Assembly (NCBI GenBank): GCA_025354075.1
Contig: JANXNO010000003.1
Span: 1-12,487 of the forward strand
Direction of reading: 5' to 3'
Source: Burkholderiales bacterium
Lineage (GTDB): Bacteria; Pseudomonadota; Gammaproteobacteria; Burkholderiales; Casimicrobiaceae
Length of the DNA stretch: 12,487 nucleotides
In this document: in pieces, positions 1 through 7,024 of the stretch
How the letters are laid out: the number at the start of each line of letters is the position of its first letter
Numbering within the stretch: the stretch's first letter is position 1
Position numbers and translations under genes: made by a program
The notes under the pieces: model-generated
The model's database searches: none
What the model was told of the DNA's origin: nothing
Seen by the model: the letters and a program-made list of their open reading frames with translations, nothing else

Positions 1-20
1 GCGTTGGCGTTGGCGTTGGC
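1..20. repeat. hexanucleotide tandem repeat (GCGTTG, three copies)
   Basis: The window opens with three perfect copies of GCGTTG and then the start of a degenerate copy. Read on the reverse strand inside the ohrR frame it encodes alternating Ala and Asn. The true copy number is unknown because the window edge cuts it. Unit length is a multiple of three, so copy-number change would lengthen or shorten the tail without shifting the frame. Confidence 0.6.
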
Positions 21-464
21 CTTGACATTTGCAACCAGCTGATCGCGCAAGCCTTTGAGTTCACGCGTGAGCGATTCGAGTTGTGGCAGCTGGCGGCCGG
101 TGAGCTGCATGATGCACAGAGGCACAGGCTCAGCGCGAGCACGCAGTCGTTTGCCAGCGGCGGTTAGCGATATTTCGACGTTGCGCTCGTCGTGTTCGCT
201 TCGATTACGCGCAATCAGGCCCATTGCCTCAAGTCGCTTGGCCAGCGGCGTCAACGTGCCAGAGTCAAGGCTGAGCCGTTCGCCCAATTCACCCACGCCC
301 TGAGGGCTGTGCTGCCAAAGCGCGAGCATCACAAGGTACTGCGGATAGGTGATACCGAGCTCCGCGAGCAACGGCTTGTACGCCTTGGTCATTGCAAGTG
401 AGGACGAGTACAGCGCAAAGCACAGCTGCCGATCCAGATTTAGCAAAGAGGCAGAAACATTCAT
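1..464 (-). CDS. ohrR: OhrR-type MarR-family organic peroxide-sensing repressor (3' end outside the window)
   Basis: Translating the reverse strand from the ATG at 464-462 gives 154 codons without a stop, running off the left edge. The protein opens MNVSASLLNLDRQLCFALYS and continues into a winged-helix MarR domain: AYKPLLAELGITYPQYLVML, then the recognition-helix region LGERLSLDSGTLTPLAKRLE, then the wing with the DER motif (about residues 92-94). Cys15 in the QLCFALY motif is the peroxide-reactive cysteine of OhrR. A second cysteine at about residue 117 could be the resolving partner seen in two-cysteine OhrR proteins. In this family the reduced protein represses ohr (an organic hydroperoxide peroxidase) and its own gene; oxidation releases DNA. 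No ohr gene lies in the window; it may be beyond the left edge. The visible C-terminus is a low-complexity Ala-Asn run encoded by a hexanucleotide repeat. Family assignment is strong; partnership with ohr is inferred. Confidence 0.9.
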   Translation of the reverse strand, partial: MNVSASLLNLDRQLCFALYSSSLAMTKAYKPLLAELGITYPQYLVMLALWQHSPQGVGELGERLSLDSGTLTPLAKRLEAMGLIARNRSEHDERNVEISLTAAGKRLRARAEPVPLCIMQLTGRQLPQLESLTRELKGLRDQLVANVKANANAN

Positions 465-520
465 AGTTTCGAAGTCGTGGGTTGTGTCGTGCGGTCGACG
501 AGAACCATCACAGCCACCTA

Positions 521-548
521 ATTATATTGTGCATAATTTAATTGTCAA
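521..548 (-). promoter_or_regulatory. sigma-70 promoter of ohrR, near consensus
   Basis: On the reverse strand a perfect -35 box TTGACA (548-543) is followed after 16 bases by a perfect -10 box TATAAT (526-521). This predicts a transcript start near 514, about 50 bases ahead of the ohrR ATG at 464. The region is markedly AT-rich against its surroundings. The boxes are seen directly; activity is inferred. Confidence 0.75.
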
Positions 549-556
549 CAATATAA
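522..556. promoter_or_regulatory. OhrR/MarR operator-like palindrome between ohrR and yciB
   Basis: A 9-base inverted repeat, TTATATTGT (522-530) and ACAATATAA (548-556), flanks a 17-base spacer. Inside the spacer the reverse strand reads ACAATTAAATTAT (545-533), close to the ACAATTAAATTGT core known for OhrR operators. The element overlaps both boxes of the ohrR promoter, as expected for autorepression. Because it also lies just upstream of yciB, it may affect that gene. Binding is inferred from sequence only. Confidence 0.6.
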
Positions 557-609
557 CTAGCACGCCAATGTTCAAGCGATAAGCGCCTGGCTGAATACAA
601 TCCAATCCC

Positions 610-1158
610 ATGCAATTTCTACTTGAATACGCGCCGATCATTCTGTTTTTCGTCGCGTACAAACTCAAAGACATTTACGTCGCTACCGCAGTCGCCATCG
701 CCGCTTCGGTATTGGCAATCGCCTACGCTTGGTTCGTAAGCAAAAAAGTGAGCACGATGCAGTGGTTATCGCTCGCCATCATCGTTGTCTTCGGCGGGGC
801 CACGTTATTGCTGCATGACGAAACCTTTATCAAATGGAAGCCATCAGCGTTGTATGCGGCTTTTGGCTTGACGCTCCTGTTTGGCAAGGTAGTGATGAAA
901 CGCGACTGGATTCAGGCGGTTTTCAAGCAGGCACAGATTGATGCGCCTGACGCCGTCTGGAACAAGCTCACATGGGCATGGATCGCGTTCTTTGCGTTCA
1001 TGGCGGTGTTGAACGGCTATGTCGCCAGCAACTTTTCACTCGACACCTGGGTTAATTTCAAGGTGTGGTGGGCCATGGGCCTATTTCTTGGTTTCACCAT
1101 CGGCAACGTGGCGATGCTCGCGAAATACATGAAAGAAAGCGAGCCTGACGCAAAATGA
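610..1158 (+). CDS. yciB: YciB / IspZ inner-membrane protein (septation protein A)
   Basis: The 182-residue protein is strongly hydrophobic, with about five membrane segments and short charged loops, and starts MQFLLEYAPIILFFVAYKLK, which is the characteristic opening of the YciB/IspZ family. Length matches the family (about 180). Further family-like stretches are the FGKVVMKRDW region in the middle and WAWIAFFAFMAVLNGYVA in the second half. In enterobacteria YciB is linked to cell-envelope synthesis, septation and proper cell length, interacting with elongation and division proteins; its biochemical activity is not settled. The start has no clear Shine-Dalgarno sequence, but it is the family's normal N-terminus. 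The stop overlaps the next start by four bases (ATGA), so translation is probably coupled to the BolA-like gene. Confidence 0.93.
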   Translation: MQFLLEYAPIILFFVAYKLKDIYVATAVAIAASVLAIAYAWFVSKKVSTMQWLSLAIIVVFGGATLLLHDETFIKWKPSALYAAFGLTLLFGKVVMKRDWIQAVFKQAQIDAPDAVWNKLTWAWIAFFAFMAVLNGYVASNFSLDTWVNFKVWWAMGLFLGFTIGNVAMLAKYMKESEPDAK

Positions 1159-1418
1159 GCGCGCTGATTCAACTTCTCGAGTCGCGTTTGGCACCGCTCC
1201 AGCCGACCTTACTTGAAATTTCCGACGACTCGTCAAAACATGCGGGGCACGCCGGAAACACCGGTGGCGGGCACTTATCGGCGAAAATCGTGTCCAAATC
1301 TTTTTCCGGGCTATCCACAGTGGCTCGGCACCGTGCGGTGTATGCGCTAGTGGCAGATTTAATGCCGCATACGATCCATGCGCTGTCGCTTACCGTTGCT
1401 GCGCCCGAAGAACACTAA
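1155..1418 (+). CDS. BolA-family protein
   Basis: An 87-residue protein with the class II KH-like BolA fold. Recognisable elements are the His/Gly-rich loop KHAGHAGNTGGGH (about residues 28-40), the central strand SAKIVSKSFSGLS, the signature VARHRAVYALVADLM with its invariant histidine (about 57-71), and the end IHALSLTVAAPEE. BolA proteins partner with monothiol glutaredoxins around a shared Fe-S cluster and affect envelope shape and stress responses; some bind DNA. The histidine-bearing loop is where cluster ligands lie in studied members. It overlaps yciB by four bases and lies about 58 bases before the isomerase gene, so the three are likely co-transcribed. Which BolA subgroup it belongs to cannot be settled here. 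Confidence 0.92.
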   Translation: MSALIQLLESRLAPLQPTLLEISDDSSKHAGHAGNTGGGHLSAKIVSKSFSGLSTVARHRAVYALVADLMPHTIHALSLTVAAPEEH

Positions 1419-1476
1419 CTCACCATCACTAAAACTCGTAGCTACTAGTTAATCGCTAATAAAACAGGAAATGAAG

Positions 1477-2295
1477 ATGCAATTACGTAAATCAATCGCG
1501 ACCGCTTTGTTGGCCGCTCTGGCCGGAACCGTTGCCTTCGCGCAGGCCCCCGCACCCGCAAAAAAGGCAGCCGCACCTGCAGCCGCTGCCGCGAAGACTG
1601 GCGATATCACTGTCTCGCAGACTCAACTTGACCTGATTGTCAAAGAACGCGTTGCCCAAGGCCAGGCTGACACGCCGGAGCTTCGTGCATTTCTGCGCGA
1701 CGAACTTGTTAATCGCGAGCTGTTTATTCGTGCGGCAAAAGCCAAGGGACTGGATCGCGACGCGTCGATGAAAACCCAGATGCAGGTGGCGGCAGATTCG
1801 ATTTTGATTCGCGCTTACCTGAACGACTATATGGGCGCTAACGGCGTAACCGATGAGGCGCTGAAGAAAGAATACGAAACCATCAAGGCCGGCTTGGGTG
1901 ACAAGGAGTATCGTGCCCGTCACATTCTGGTCGAAAAAAAGGAAGACGCTGAGGGCCTGATCAAGCAACTTCAGGCGGGGTCCAAATTCGAGGATCTGGC
2001 TAAAGCCAATTCGAAGGATCCAGGTTCAAAAGACAACGGCGGCGATCTCGACTGGGCTGTGCCGTCAAACTACGTAAAGCCCTTTGCCGATGCATTGGTT
2101 GCCTTGCAAAAAGGCAAATACACGCCGACACCCGTGCAAAGCCCGTTCGGTTTTCACATCATTCAACTTGATGACATTCGCGATGCGAAAGCACCGTCAT
2201 TTGAAGAAGTCAAAGCACAATTGACGCAACGTCTGCAAGGCCAGGTCGTTGAACGTCATTTGATTGAGCTGCGCACCAAAGCCGGTGTTAAGTAA
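1477..2295 (+). CDS. secreted parvulin-type (PpiC/SurA-like) peptidylprolyl isomerase
   Basis: About 272 residues. The N-terminus is a signal peptide (basic MQLRKS, hydrophobic ATALLAALAGTVAFA, likely cut after AFA), followed by an Ala/Pro/Lys-rich linker to about residue 40. An alpha-helical SurA/PrsA-like N-terminal region leads to a single parvulin domain at about 145-237. The domain carries the ARHILVE strand with its histidine, the DPGSKDNGGDLDW loop, and FGFHIIQL with the second conserved histidine. The protein should catalyse cis-trans isomerisation of prolyl bonds and assist folding of exported proteins in the periplasm. I prefer the ATG at 1477 because AGGA (1466-1469) is 7 bases from it; the ATG at 1471 is only one base from that site. 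It closes the yciB-bolA group and is followed by a terminator. Confidence 0.92.
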   Translation: MQLRKSIATALLAALAGTVAFAQAPAPAKKAAAPAAAAAKTGDITVSQTQLDLIVKERVAQGQADTPELRAFLRDELVNRELFIRAAKAKGLDRDASMKTQMQVAADSILIRAYLNDYMGANGVTDEALKKEYETIKAGLGDKEYRARHILVEKKEDAEGLIKQLQAGSKFEDLAKANSKDPGSKDNGGDLDWAVPSNYVKPFADALVALQKGKYTPTPVQSPFGFHIIQLDDIRDAKAPSFEEVKAQLTQRLQGQVVERHLIELRTKAGVK

Positions 2296-2317
2296 GCAGC
2301 TTTAGCTGCACCGCAAC

Positions 2318-2347
2318 AAAGCCACCTTCGGGTGGCTTTTTGTTTTT
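2318..2347 (+). terminator. rho-independent terminator after the isomerase gene
   Basis: AAAGCCACC, loop TTCG, GGTGGCTTT form a 9-base perfect stem with a stable UUCG-type tetraloop, followed by a T-rich run. It lies about 22 bases after the isomerase stop and separates this group from tctBA. Confidence 0.9.
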
Positions 2348-2409
2348 CTTTAGAGCAATCAGGACAGACAAGCGACAGACGAATGAACCATAATCAGGGG
2401 TAATTATTT

Positions 2410-2417
2410 AGGAGGAG
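2410..2417 (+). promoter_or_regulatory. strong ribosome binding site that fixes a TTG start for tctB
   Basis: AGGAGGAG lies 7 bases ahead of the TTG at 2425. The nearby ATG at 2429 is out of frame with the protein, so TTG is the only start that gives the full N-terminus of TctB. Confidence 0.8.
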
Positions 2418-2424
2418 ATTTCAC

Positions 2425-2886
2425 TTGAATGGGTTCTTAAAAAATAAAGACTTGCTAGCCGGCTTGATGTTTATCGTTATTGGCATAATTTTTTGGGTCG
2501 GGGCGAGCAACTATCAAATGGGGTCTGCGGCGCGCATGGGGCCGGGCTGGTTTCCAAGCGTGCTTGGCGGCATCATGACTTTTCTCGGTGTGCTGATTGC
2601 AGGCATCGGACTGAAAAATCAGGCGACTTGGGCGCAAACCGAAGGCATCGGCTGGACGTGGAAACCGGTCGTTATTTTGACCATTGCAGTTGTGCTGTTT
2701 GGCGCGGTATTGCAGCCGCTGGGCATGGTCTTCGCGATCATCCTGTTGACCTTTATCTCGGGCATTGCGGCCCACGATAAGGACTACAAACAGCTCGCCG
2801 TCATCACGGTGACTATGTGCCTGCTTTGCGCGGGTGTCTTTGTCTGGGGCTTGAAGCTTCAGATGAAACTCTTCCCTTGGAGCTAA
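2425..2886 (+). CDS. tctB: TctB-family small membrane subunit of a tripartite tricarboxylate transporter
   Basis: A 153-residue integral membrane protein with four to five hydrophobic segments (about 11-27, 47-63, 82-97, 100-117, 123-142). The family motif SNYQMGSAARMGPGWFP occupies about residues 28-44, between the first two segments. TctB is the small, poorly conserved subunit that pairs with TctA in sodium-driven uptake of carboxylates captured by a periplasmic TctC/Bug receptor. It begins with TTG behind a very strong ribosome binding site. Nine bases separate it from tctA, so the two form an operon. No tctC precedes it, unlike the classical tctCBA order. Family assignment is firm; the substrate is unknown. 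Confidence 0.9.
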   Translation: MNGFLKNKDLLAGLMFIVIGIIFWVGASNYQMGSAARMGPGWFPSVLGGIMTFLGVLIAGIGLKNQATWAQTEGIGWTWKPVVILTIAVVLFGAVLQPLGMVFAIILLTFISGIAAHDKDYKQLAVITVTMCLLCAGVFVWGLKLQMKLFPWS

Positions 2887-2895
2887 GAGAACGCT

Positions 2896-4404
2896 ATGGA
2901 CCTAATTAACAATCTTTCGCTCGGCTTCGGCGTCGCGCTGACGTTCACCAATCTGCTCTATGCGTTCATCGGCTGCCTGCTCGGCACTCTGATCGGCGTG
3001 CTGCCCGGCATCGGCCCCGTCGCGACCATCGCGATGTTGCTGCCAACCACGTATGCACTGCCACCAGTGTCGGCTCTCATCATGCTGGCCGGTATTTATT
3101 ATGGCGCGCAATACGGCGGTTCCACGACGGCCATTCTGGTGAATTTGCCGGGCGAATCATCGTCCGTGGTGACTGCCCTCGACGGCTATCAAATGGCGCG
3201 ACAGGGTCGAGCGGGTGCCGCGCTAGGTATCGCCGCTATCGGCTCCTTCATCGCGGGATCGTTCTCGACGTTGCTCGTGGCCGCATTCGCACCGCCGCTG
3301 TCGGAAGCCGCGTTGAAGTTCGGCCCGGCTGACTACTTCTCGCTCATGGTCTTAGGCTTGATCGCAGCCATTGTTCTCGCACACGGCTCGGTACTCAAAG
3401 CAATCGCCATGATAATCCTTGGCGTCGTGATGGGTTTGGTCGGAACCGACGTGAACTCAGGCGTCGCGCGTTACAGCTTTGACGTGCCCGAGTTGACTGA
3501 CGGCATCGGCTTCGTCGGCGTGGCAATGGGCATCTTCGGTATCGGTGAAATACTCATCAATCTCGAAAAAGGCGAATCGCGCGAAGTGTTTACCGCGAAG
3601 GTGGGCAAATTGATGCCGACGGCGCAGGACTTCAAGGATACGTGGGGCGCGATCACGCGCGGAACGTTGCTCGGCTCGGTCCTCGGCATTCTTCCGGGCG
3701 GCGGCGCGCTGCTGGCGTCATTTGCGTCCTATTCGTTTGAGAAAAAATGGGCTGGTAAAGACGCTGACCCACCGTTCGGCAAAGGCAATATCCGAGGTGT
3801 GGCCGCTCCGGAATCAGCGAACAACGCCGGTGCCCAGACCTCCTTTATCCCGTTGCTCACGCTGGGCATTCCACCCAACGCTGTGATGGCGCTGATGGTC
3901 GGTGCAATGACCATTCACAATTTCCAGCCGGGGCCGCAGGTCATCACCTCCAACCCACAACTGTTCTGGGGACTGATCGCCTCGATGTGGGTGGGTAACG
4001 CGATGCTGGTGGTTCTGAATCTGCCGCTGATCGGTATGTGGGTTCAGCTCTTAAAAATTCCGTATCGTCTGCTCTATCCGATGATTCTGGTGTTTTGCTG
4101 CATCGGTGTTTACACCGTGAACAACACCACGTTCGACGTCTGGATCATCGCGGCCTTTGGCGTGATTGGCTACATCTTCGCCAAGCTTGAATGCGAAGCG
4201 GCGCCACTGCTCCTCGGTTTCATTCTTGGACCGATGATGGAAGAGAACCTGCGCCGCGCGTTGTTGTTGTCACGCGGCAGCCCGAGCGTGTTCTACGAGC
4301 GTCCGATCAGTGCTGTCATGTTGTTCCTGTCGGTCGTTCTGCTGATCATTCTGGCGCTGCCAGCGATCCGCAAAAAGCGCGACGAGACCTTCGTGGAAGA
4401 TTGA
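2896..4404 (+). CDS. tctA: TctA-family large permease subunit of a tripartite tricarboxylate transporter
   Basis: The 502-residue protein has about 11-12 membrane segments and matches the usual TctA length (about 500). It shows the two-repeat architecture of the family. The first repeat has GVLPGIGP at about 34-41 and YGGSTTAILVNLPGE at about 73-87. The second repeat has GILPGGG near 262-268, then ESANNAGAQTSFIPLLTLGIP near 304-324. Near the C-terminus GFILGPMMEENLRRAL is also typical. TctA forms the transport channel, probably coupled to sodium or proton gradient. It ends 26 bases before a strong terminator. With the only Bug receptor in the window about 5 kb away, the pair may be served by one or several unlinked receptors. 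Substrate is not deducible. Confidence 0.95.
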   Translation: MDLINNLSLGFGVALTFTNLLYAFIGCLLGTLIGVLPGIGPVATIAMLLPTTYALPPVSALIMLAGIYYGAQYGGSTTAILVNLPGESSSVVTALDGYQMARQGRAGAALGIAAIGSFIAGSFSTLLVAAFAPPLSEAALKFGPADYFSLMVLGLIAAIVLAHGSVLKAIAMIILGVVMGLVGTDVNSGVARYSFDVPELTDGIGFVGVAMGIFGIGEILINLEKGESREVFTAKVGKLMPTAQDFKDTWGAITRGTLLGSVLGILPGGGALLASFASYSFEKKWAGKDADPPFGKGNIRGVAAPESANNAGAQTSFIPLLTLGIPPNAVMALMVGAMTIHNFQPGPQVITSNPQLFWGLIASMWVGNAMLVVLNLPLIGMWVQLLKIPYRLLYPMILVFCCIGVYTVNNTTFDVWIIAAFGVIGYIFAKLECEAAPLLLGFILGPMMEENLRRALLLSRGSPSVFYERPISAVMLFLSVVLLIILALPAIRKKRDETFVED

Positions 4405-4430
4405 TCGAGCAAATCAAATCGGACACGCAG

Positions 4431-4459
4431 AAACGGGCACCAAGGTGCCCGTTTTTTTT
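4431..4459 (+). terminator. rho-independent terminator after tctA
   Basis: AAACGGGCACC and GGTGCCCGTTT form an 11-base perfect stem around AA (in practice a slightly larger loop), followed by a run of eight T. It closes the tctBA operon. Confidence 0.95.
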
Positions 4460-5013
4460 GCTCACGAGTTGTCAGTTTTTTTAATGCGCCCTCGCACGGT
4501 CGTGCGGTGTTTGCTGGGGGAGATACAAAATCTCCTAGGACTCGCGTTTTACCTGGCCTCCAAACAGCTGGCTGCTGGCCGCGCTCGTCACGCAAGTGCC
4601 TCGCCTATTGGTCGCGCAGGAAGGCATCGCGTTGAATGAGATAGCGCGGTGGTGTGACCAGCGCTGCCACCCGATCAGCTTTAAGCGCAAAGCCTTATTT
4701 TGTATGGGCTACGGATGCTTTTTTCAATTTATCGAGTCTTCAACGAATCTCGCGCTTTGCCCATATGCAATGGGCGTCTTGCTGAAAAGCTGCTGGAGCG
4801 GCTCACCGTTTTAGTGGGCACACCACACCGGCCTCACTCGCCTCTACGCCGTAAGGTCAGAGCGTTTCACCGACCGACTCAATGTCGCAGAGCGCGCGTC
4901 AAGCTCGACGGTACCCTGCGCGAGCGCGTGGTCCTGGGCTGCGCAGGCTTCGGCCATGCCAGGGTTACAGTCCGTAGCGGTTCTCGGTAAGTGGCTTGAT
5001 GCTGTGGCCGGTG
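4460..5013. other. gene-poor stretch without recognisable content
   Basis: Short open frames occur on both strands, but none has a convincing ribosome binding site, a recognisable domain or coherent amino-acid composition. Small hairpins are present: CGCACG/CGTGCG (4493-4506), GGAGAT/ATCTCC (4519-4535) and GCCCAT/ATGGGC (4759-4775). None carries a T-run. No tRNA, insertion-sequence end or repeat array was found. It may be decayed coding sequence. Confidence 0.5.
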
Positions 5014-5511
5014 CTACACGCTGTTACCTGACGCCGTACTTCTGGGGGCGAGCAAGTGCGCTGCTTCCTTCGCGAGCATGGTGAGAATGCTGGTTTGCTC
5101 GGGCGTTAGCTCTTTAGGTTCGCAGCCGTACGCGCAAAGCGTACCCACGGTGTAGCCGTTGGAAACCAGTCGCGCCGCGACGTAGAAACGAATATTGGGA
5201 TCGCCGACCACGTAGGGATGGCCAGAAAACCTCGCGTCCTTCAGGGTATCGCTCACCAGCATCACATCGTCACGCGTTTCGAAGAAGATGTTGCACATCG
5301 ACGTTTCCGCCGACGACTCAGCAAGCGGCAAGCCGACCCGGGCTTTCAACCAATCACGATTTCCATCCAGCAGATTGATCATGACCATCGGCGCGCCAAG
5401 CGTCGAGCCCAGCCGCTCCACAATCTGGTCAAACTGGTGTTCGGGCTGCGAGTCCAGCACCAACAATCGGCGCAGTTCATCCAGTCGCTGTGAATTATGT
5501 CTCGTAGTCAT
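5014..5511 (-). CDS. stand-alone GAF-domain protein
   Basis: With the ATG at 5511 the protein has 165 residues, almost all one GAF domain (about 25-155). Typical features are the lead-in LDELRRLLVLDSQPEHQFDQ, the core strand PMVMINLLDGNRDWLKARVGL, the ARFSGHPYVVGDPNIRFYVAARL segment and GYTVGTLCAYGCEPKELT. This subgroup often sits in front of GGDEF or histidine kinase domains, but here no output domain follows. GAF domains bind small ligands or cofactors; what this one binds is not visible. Cys73, Cys126 and Cys130 could be redox-active, which is speculation. A longer reading from a GTG at 5559 adds 16 residues, but these do not resemble the family. Neither start has a good ribosome binding site. 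The gene is divergent from the YihY gene. Confidence 0.85.
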   Translation of the reverse strand: MTTRHNSQRLDELRRLLVLDSQPEHQFDQIVERLGSTLGAPMVMINLLDGNRDWLKARVGLPLAESSAETSMCNIFFETRDDVMLVSDTLKDARFSGHPYVVGDPNIRFYVAARLVSNGYTVGTLCAYGCEPKELTPEQTSILTMLAKEAAHLLAPRSTASGNSV

Positions 5512-5728
5512 CGCCGAAGCATAACGCGCAATGAGCGCCTGCTCTGTGCGATACCGCACTTATAAAATCTGGCGTCCTGCGAAGGGTGAGTGCCCGACCT
5601 ATCTGGGCTCAGCGTGCCGTACGGTCCGGCAACGGTGACGAATAATCTTCGCGATATCGACGTTATCCTACCCACGCCTCAGACCGATTCTGACAACGCC
5701 GCCGCCGAGCCGCTGAAATACTCTGTTG

Positions 5729-6850
5729 ATGTCAACACCCACACCGGCCGCGCTCCACGTAAAAAATGCCCGCAACAAGCTTCCCCTCTGGGGAGTGCTT
5801 GCCGCCGCGCTGATTCTGATCGCCTACGGCAGTTCGCAGCGCAGGTATGGTGCGCGGATTGCGCACACGCAGAGTTCGCCGTTGCCGCAGAAGCAAACAG
5901 TGGTGGCTAGTGACAAGGCTGTGCCCCCTGCGGCTGCCGCTACCTCGCCCCTGAGCTGGTTCGGCGAGCAGAAATACATGGTCAAGACGGCAGTCACCGC
6001 TTGGGTGGACGACTACGCTCCGAGCATGGGTGCCGCGCTTTCCTACTACACCCTCTTTTCGTTAGCACCACTGCTGTTGATCGTCATCGCAGTCGCGGGT
6101 ATGTGGTTTGGGCGCGACGCAGCGCAAGGCGCAGTGCTCGCCCAGTTGGGCGGCATCATGGGAGCCGAGGGTGCCGTAGCCGTTGAGGCCATGCTCAAAG
6201 TGGCCCGCGAACCAGCCAAAGGCGTGCTCGCCACGGTCATTGGCGTCGTCGCTTTGCTTATCGGCGCTACGGCCATTTTCGCTGAGCTGCAAAGTGCTCT
6301 GGACCGGATCTGGCGGGTTCCAGCCCCAAAGTACGAATCGGGCATCTGGTACTTGTTGCGCACACGGCTGCTGTCATTTGGTCTGGTTTTGGGTCTGGGA
6401 TTTCTGTTGATGGTGTCACTGGTCGTAAGCGCCGCACTCGCCGCGCTGGGACAGTGGTGGGGAAGCTGGATCCAGGGCTGGGGCGTACTGCTCGAAGTGC
6501 TGAATTTTGCGGTGGCGCTGATTATTTTCACGGTCCTATTCGCCATGATTTACAAGATCATGCCTCGCGCCAGAATCTCGTGGCGAGATGTTTGGACCGG
6601 AGCTGCCGTGACCGCCTTGTTATTCACCACGGGCAAAGTGCTGGTGGGCCTTTATCTTGGGCAAAGCGCGCTGGCGTCTGGATTTGGCGCAGCGGGATCG
6701 TTAGTGGTGCTGGTAGCGTGGGTGTATTACTCAGCGCAGATTTTTTTGCTGGGTGCTGAATACACTTGGGTTTTCGCTAACCGCGTCGGTTCTCGCGCAG
6801 GCCATACCGTTGCCGATGCGCCGAGGCTACCGGAACGCCTGGAACACTGA
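5729..6850 (+). CDS. YihY/BrkB-family inner-membrane protein with N-terminal extension
   Basis: From the ATG at 5729 the protein has 373 residues. From about residue 84 it is a standard YihY/BrkB domain: VKTAVTAWVDDYAPSMGAAL, SYYTLFSLAPLLLIVIAVAG, then IGATAIFAELQSALDRIWRV, and near the end SGFGAAGSLVVLVAWVYYSA, FLLGAEYTWVFA. Six membrane segments are expected. The name BrkB comes from a Bordetella serum-resistance locus, and older annotations calling it ribonuclease BN are now considered wrong; molecular function is unknown. The first 83 residues are not family-like: one hydrophobic helix (about 20-34) and a Pro/Ala/Gln-rich linker. An internal ATG at 5978 would give a protein of about 290 residues, closer to the usual length, so the extension may be untranslated. 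Neither start has a strong ribosome binding site. Confidence 0.88.
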   Translation: MSTPTPAALHVKNARNKLPLWGVLAAALILIAYGSSQRRYGARIAHTQSSPLPQKQTVVASDKAVPPAAAATSPLSWFGEQKYMVKTAVTAWVDDYAPSMGAALSYYTLFSLAPLLLIVIAVAGMWFGRDAAQGAVLAQLGGIMGAEGAVAVEAMLKVAREPAKGVLATVIGVVALLIGATAIFAELQSALDRIWRVPAPKYESGIWYLLRTRLLSFGLVLGLGFLLMVSLVVSAALAALGQWWGSWIQGWGVLLEVLNFAVALIIFTVLFAMIYKIMPRARISWRDVWTGAAVTALLFTTGKVLVGLYLGQSALASGFGAAGSLVVLVAWVYYSAQIFLLGAEYTWVFANRVGSRAGHTVADAPRLPERLEH

Positions 6851-7024
6851 CATCGGTGGGTTACCGGTCGGGCTTGGCCTTGAGGCCTTCGCACGCGCGC
6901 CTGCAAGCGCAAGTCGCAAGTCCTTTTGATGCAGCTTGATCCAGAAACCGGGCGCACAGGTACGCTTGAACATGCGTTGTCTTGACGCGCGATTATTCGA
7001 TTTGACGCGTGACGTGCGCGAGAG

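Noticed and set aside
1934..1940. Seven-A run in the isomerase gene
   Set aside because: The parvulin domain reads continuously through it with the expected residues, so there is no sign of a frameshift.
4493..4535. Two small hairpins (CGCACG/CGTGCG and GGAGAT/ATCTCC)
   Set aside because: Stems are short, there is no T-run, and a strong terminator already lies just upstream.
5590..5910. Forward open frame of 106 codons ahead of and overlapping the YihY gene
   Set aside because: It overlaps the YihY frame, has no ribosome binding site and no family resemblance.
6982..7009. Direct repeat TTGACGCG at 6982-6989 and 7002-7009, spaced exactly 20 bases
   Set aside because: Two short copies in a convergent intergenic gap are not enough to call a binding site or repeat element.
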